Positions 5,818 through 7,210 of a DNA stretch of 7,210 bases are shown here, one piece after another. Numbering within the stretch: position 1 is the stretch's first letter; the number at the start of each line of letters is the position of its first letter. The stretch is from Acidobacteriota bacterium (lineage in GTDB: Bacteria; Acidobacteriota; Terriglobia; Acidiferrales; UBA7541). The position numbers were made by a program, and so were the translations under genes. The notes under the pieces were generated by a model. That model was not told the origin of the DNA and did not search any database. It saw only the letters and a list, made by a program, of their open reading frames with translations. Location: positions 5,908 through 13,117 of the forward strand of contig PKXT01000319.1 of the NCBI GenBank assembly GCA_003133505.1, in the 5' to 3' direction.

Positions 5818-6855
5818 ATGAAATATCCGGCATTCATTGAAACGCATCGCACGGTTGTGGAGCGCGGCTTGGAGCGGCTGCTGCCCACCGAGGACACGCC
5901 TCCGGCTTCCATCCATCGGGCGATGCGTTACAGCGCGCTGGGCGCGGGCAAGAGGATACGTCCGGCACTGTGCCTGGAGGCGGCGGGATTATTTGCAGAT
6001 TCATCCATGGGGCAGGGCGATTCCCGTCAAGTGACCGACGAAGCTCCCGAGCCCCTGGTTACGGAGCTGCTTGCCGAGGGCCCGGTGGTTACGGCGCAGA
6101 TCAGCGCAGAGGAGATGGCAGGCGCCTATTTCGCCGGCTCGAACTCGGGACGCCCCCGGATGGATGACATTGTGCCGGTGGCGTGCGCGCTCGAATTCAT
6201 CCACTGCTATTCGCTGATTCACGATGATTTGCCGGCGCTGGATAATGACGACCTGCGGCGCGGGCGTCCCACGTGCCACAAAGTATTTGGCGAAGCCCAC
6301 GCGATCCTGGCGGGAGATGCGTTGCTGACCCTGGCGTTTCAAACGCTGGCGCAGGCGCGGCTGACCGCGGAGCGAAGCGTTCGAGTGCTCGCGGAAGTAG
6401 CCATAGCCGCGGGGACGGTGGACGGGATGGTGGGCGGACAAGTCGCCGACCTTGAAGCGGAAAACAAACTTGTGGATGCGGCGACGCTTGAATACATTCA
6501 CCGGTCGAAGACGGCGGCGCTGATTTGCGTCTCGGTGGTGGCGGGAGCGATTGCCGGCGGCGGCACGGATGCGGACGTTGAACGCATGAGGCGCTATGGA
6601 CAGCATGTAGGATGGGCGTTCCAAGTGGTGGACGACATTCTCGACGTGGAGCAGAGTTCGAAGACGCTGGGTAAAACAGCGGGCAAAGACGCGCAGCAGA
6701 ACAAGGCTACCTACCCCGCGCTGTATGGGATTGAGGAATCGCGGAGGATTGCTTCGGAGCTGGTCGGCAAGGCGATGGCAGAGGCGGATTATTATGGCGA
6801 CCGTGGCTTCGGATTGCGGCAGCTGGCGGAGTTTTTGGTAACGCGGGAAGCGTGA
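5818..6855 (+). CDS. ispA: Short-chain polyprenyl diphosphate synthase (farnesyl diphosphate synthase type)
   Basis: The enzyme condenses isopentenyl diphosphate with allylic diphosphates to make farnesyl diphosphate for quinone, undecaprenyl and other isoprenoids. The 345 residues show GAGKRIRP (42-49), the first aspartate-rich motif DDLPALD (136-142) followed by NDDLRRGRPTCHKVFGEA, KTAAL (231-235), the second motif FQVVDDILD (268-276), and LGKTAGKDAQQNKATYPAL (284-302). A Tyr five residues before the first Asp, together with the DDxxxxD spacing, is the bacterial type II farnesyl synthase pattern. Between helix A-L-C-L-E-A-A-G-L-F and P-V-A-C-A-L-E-F-I-H there are about 60 residues (60-119), roughly 45 more than usual, rich in Glu/Ala/Ser/Gly. 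All catalytic motifs lie outside it. I preferred the ATG at 5818 because family similarity begins there; a TTG at 5764 would add an unconvincing 18 residues. Confidence 0.92.
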   Translation: MKYPAFIETHRTVVERGLERLLPTEDTPPASIHRAMRYSALGAGKRIRPALCLEAAGLFADSSMGQGDSRQVTDEAPEPLVTELLAEGPVVTAQISAEEMAGAYFAGSNSGRPRMDDIVPVACALEFIHCYSLIHDDLPALDNDDLRRGRPTCHKVFGEAHAILAGDALLTLAFQTLAQARLTAERSVRVLAEVAIAAGTVDGMVGGQVADLEAENKLVDAATLEYIHRSKTAALICVSVVAGAIAGGGTDADVERMRRYGQHVGWAFQVVDDILDVEQSSKTLGKTAGKDAQQNKATYPALYGIEESRRIASELVGKAMAEADYYGDRGFGLRQLAEFLVTREA

Positions 6856-6919
6856 CGATTCACGCGCGTTGGGTTAGCCCGCCGGCGATTCGCACAATCC
6901 CTACGACAACACAAAATAA

Positions 6920-7210
6920 GTGCCAGCGACGATACAGAAAGAACGGCTCGATATATTGCTGGTGCAACTGGGGCTGGCGCCGACGCGGCAACAGGCCCAA
7001 GCGTTGATTTTGGCGGGCAGCGTTCGCGTGGCTGGGCAGCTTGCCGACAAAGCCGGAACACGGCTGCCGGTGGACGCGCGGATTGAAGTCGCGGGACCGC
7101 GAATGCCGTACGCCAGCCGCGGCGGATTGAAACTGGAAGGCGCGCTGGTGGATTTCGGGGTGGACGTCACCGGAAGAATCTGCGCGGATATCGGCAGCTC
7201 CAATGGCGGG
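6920..7210 (+). CDS. tlyA: TlyA-type S4-domain rRNA methyltransferase, 3'-truncated
   Basis: The frame is open from GTG 6920 to the window end (97 codons). An in-frame TAA sits directly before the GTG, so the start is fixed unless a later codon inside the S4 domain is used. The N-terminus is an S4 RNA-binding domain: KERLDILLVQLGLAPTRQQA, then QALILAGSVRVAGQLADKAG, then TRLPVDARIEV. Next come PYASRGGLKLEGAL, the TlyA linker signature, and ADIGSSNGG at the edge, the start of the S-adenosylmethionine-binding motif (commonly D-V-G-A-S-T-G-G). TlyA proteins are 2'-O-methyltransferases of ribosomal RNA, formerly called hemolysin A. No ribosome site is visible upstream. The position after ispA matches the common cluster, and the 64-bp gap suggests co-transcription. 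The rest of the catalytic domain lies outside the window. Confidence 0.88.
   Translation, partial: MPATIQKERLDILLVQLGLAPTRQQAQALILAGSVRVAGQLADKAGTRLPVDARIEVAGPRMPYASRGGLKLEGALVDFGVDVTGRICADIGSSNGG

Noticed and set aside
6001..6624. 207-codon minus-strand frame opposite the prenyl synthase.
   Set aside because: Antisense shadow of a gene with all catalytic motifs intact; Arg/His-rich translation without a family pattern.
1..7210. Search for CRISPR arrays, insertion-sequence ends, tRNAs, toxin-antitoxin or phage genes.
   Set aside because: No spaced direct repeats, transposase or integrase motifs, tRNA-like folds or phage-type proteins were seen on either strand by eye.

Overview
This 7.2-kb window is a chromosomal segment from a fairly GC-rich bacterium. 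It carries eight recognisable protein genes, two of them cut by the window edges, and two possible very short ORFs. I see no mobile element, CRISPR array, tRNA or rRNA. The gene content and protein style suggest Acidobacteriota, with a deltaproteobacterial relative as an alternative. This is an inference from gene style only; no taxonomic marker gene is present.

Left part (1-1835): a 5'-truncated SGNH/GDSL-type hydrolase on the + strand begins exactly at its catalytic Gly-Asp-Ser motif. It runs convergently, with a 10-bp gap, into a minus-strand multi-pass membrane protein that ends in an ion-channel pore domain. The potassium selectivity filter of that domain (normally TxGYGD) reads T-S-L-G-A-A-G-M. 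A 208-bp intergenic stretch with small inverted repeats follows.

Middle part (1836-5150): a minus-strand operon read from right to left. It has a CNNM/CorC-type membrane protein (DUF21, CBS pair, CorC_HlyC domain), then a DppB/OppB-type permease whose ATG overlaps the previous stop (TGATG), then a DppC/OppC-type permease. Between the permeases lies a 25-codon ORF that overlaps each neighbour by 4 nt (ATGA and GTGA). It could be a coupling micro-ORF or the trace of a frameshift in the DppC N-terminus. No ATPase or substrate-binding protein is encoded here, so the permease pair must borrow partners from elsewhere.

Right part (5151-7210): a 179-bp divergent promoter region separates this operon from a + strand housekeeping cluster. 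The cluster has xseB (exonuclease VII small subunit, with a long low-complexity N-terminal extension), an IspA-type farnesyl diphosphate synthase with an unusual insertion of about 45 residues before its first aspartate-rich motif, and the start of a TlyA-type S4-domain RNA methyltransferase cut by the right edge. This follows the widespread xseB-ispA-(dxs)-tlyA order, but dxs is missing between ispA and tlyA.

Most of the window is ordinary core genome. The points most worth a second look are the degenerate channel filter, the micro-ORF bridging the two permeases, the insertion in the prenyl synthase, and the permease pair without ATPase or binding protein. I did not find a convincing undescribed multi-gene system.
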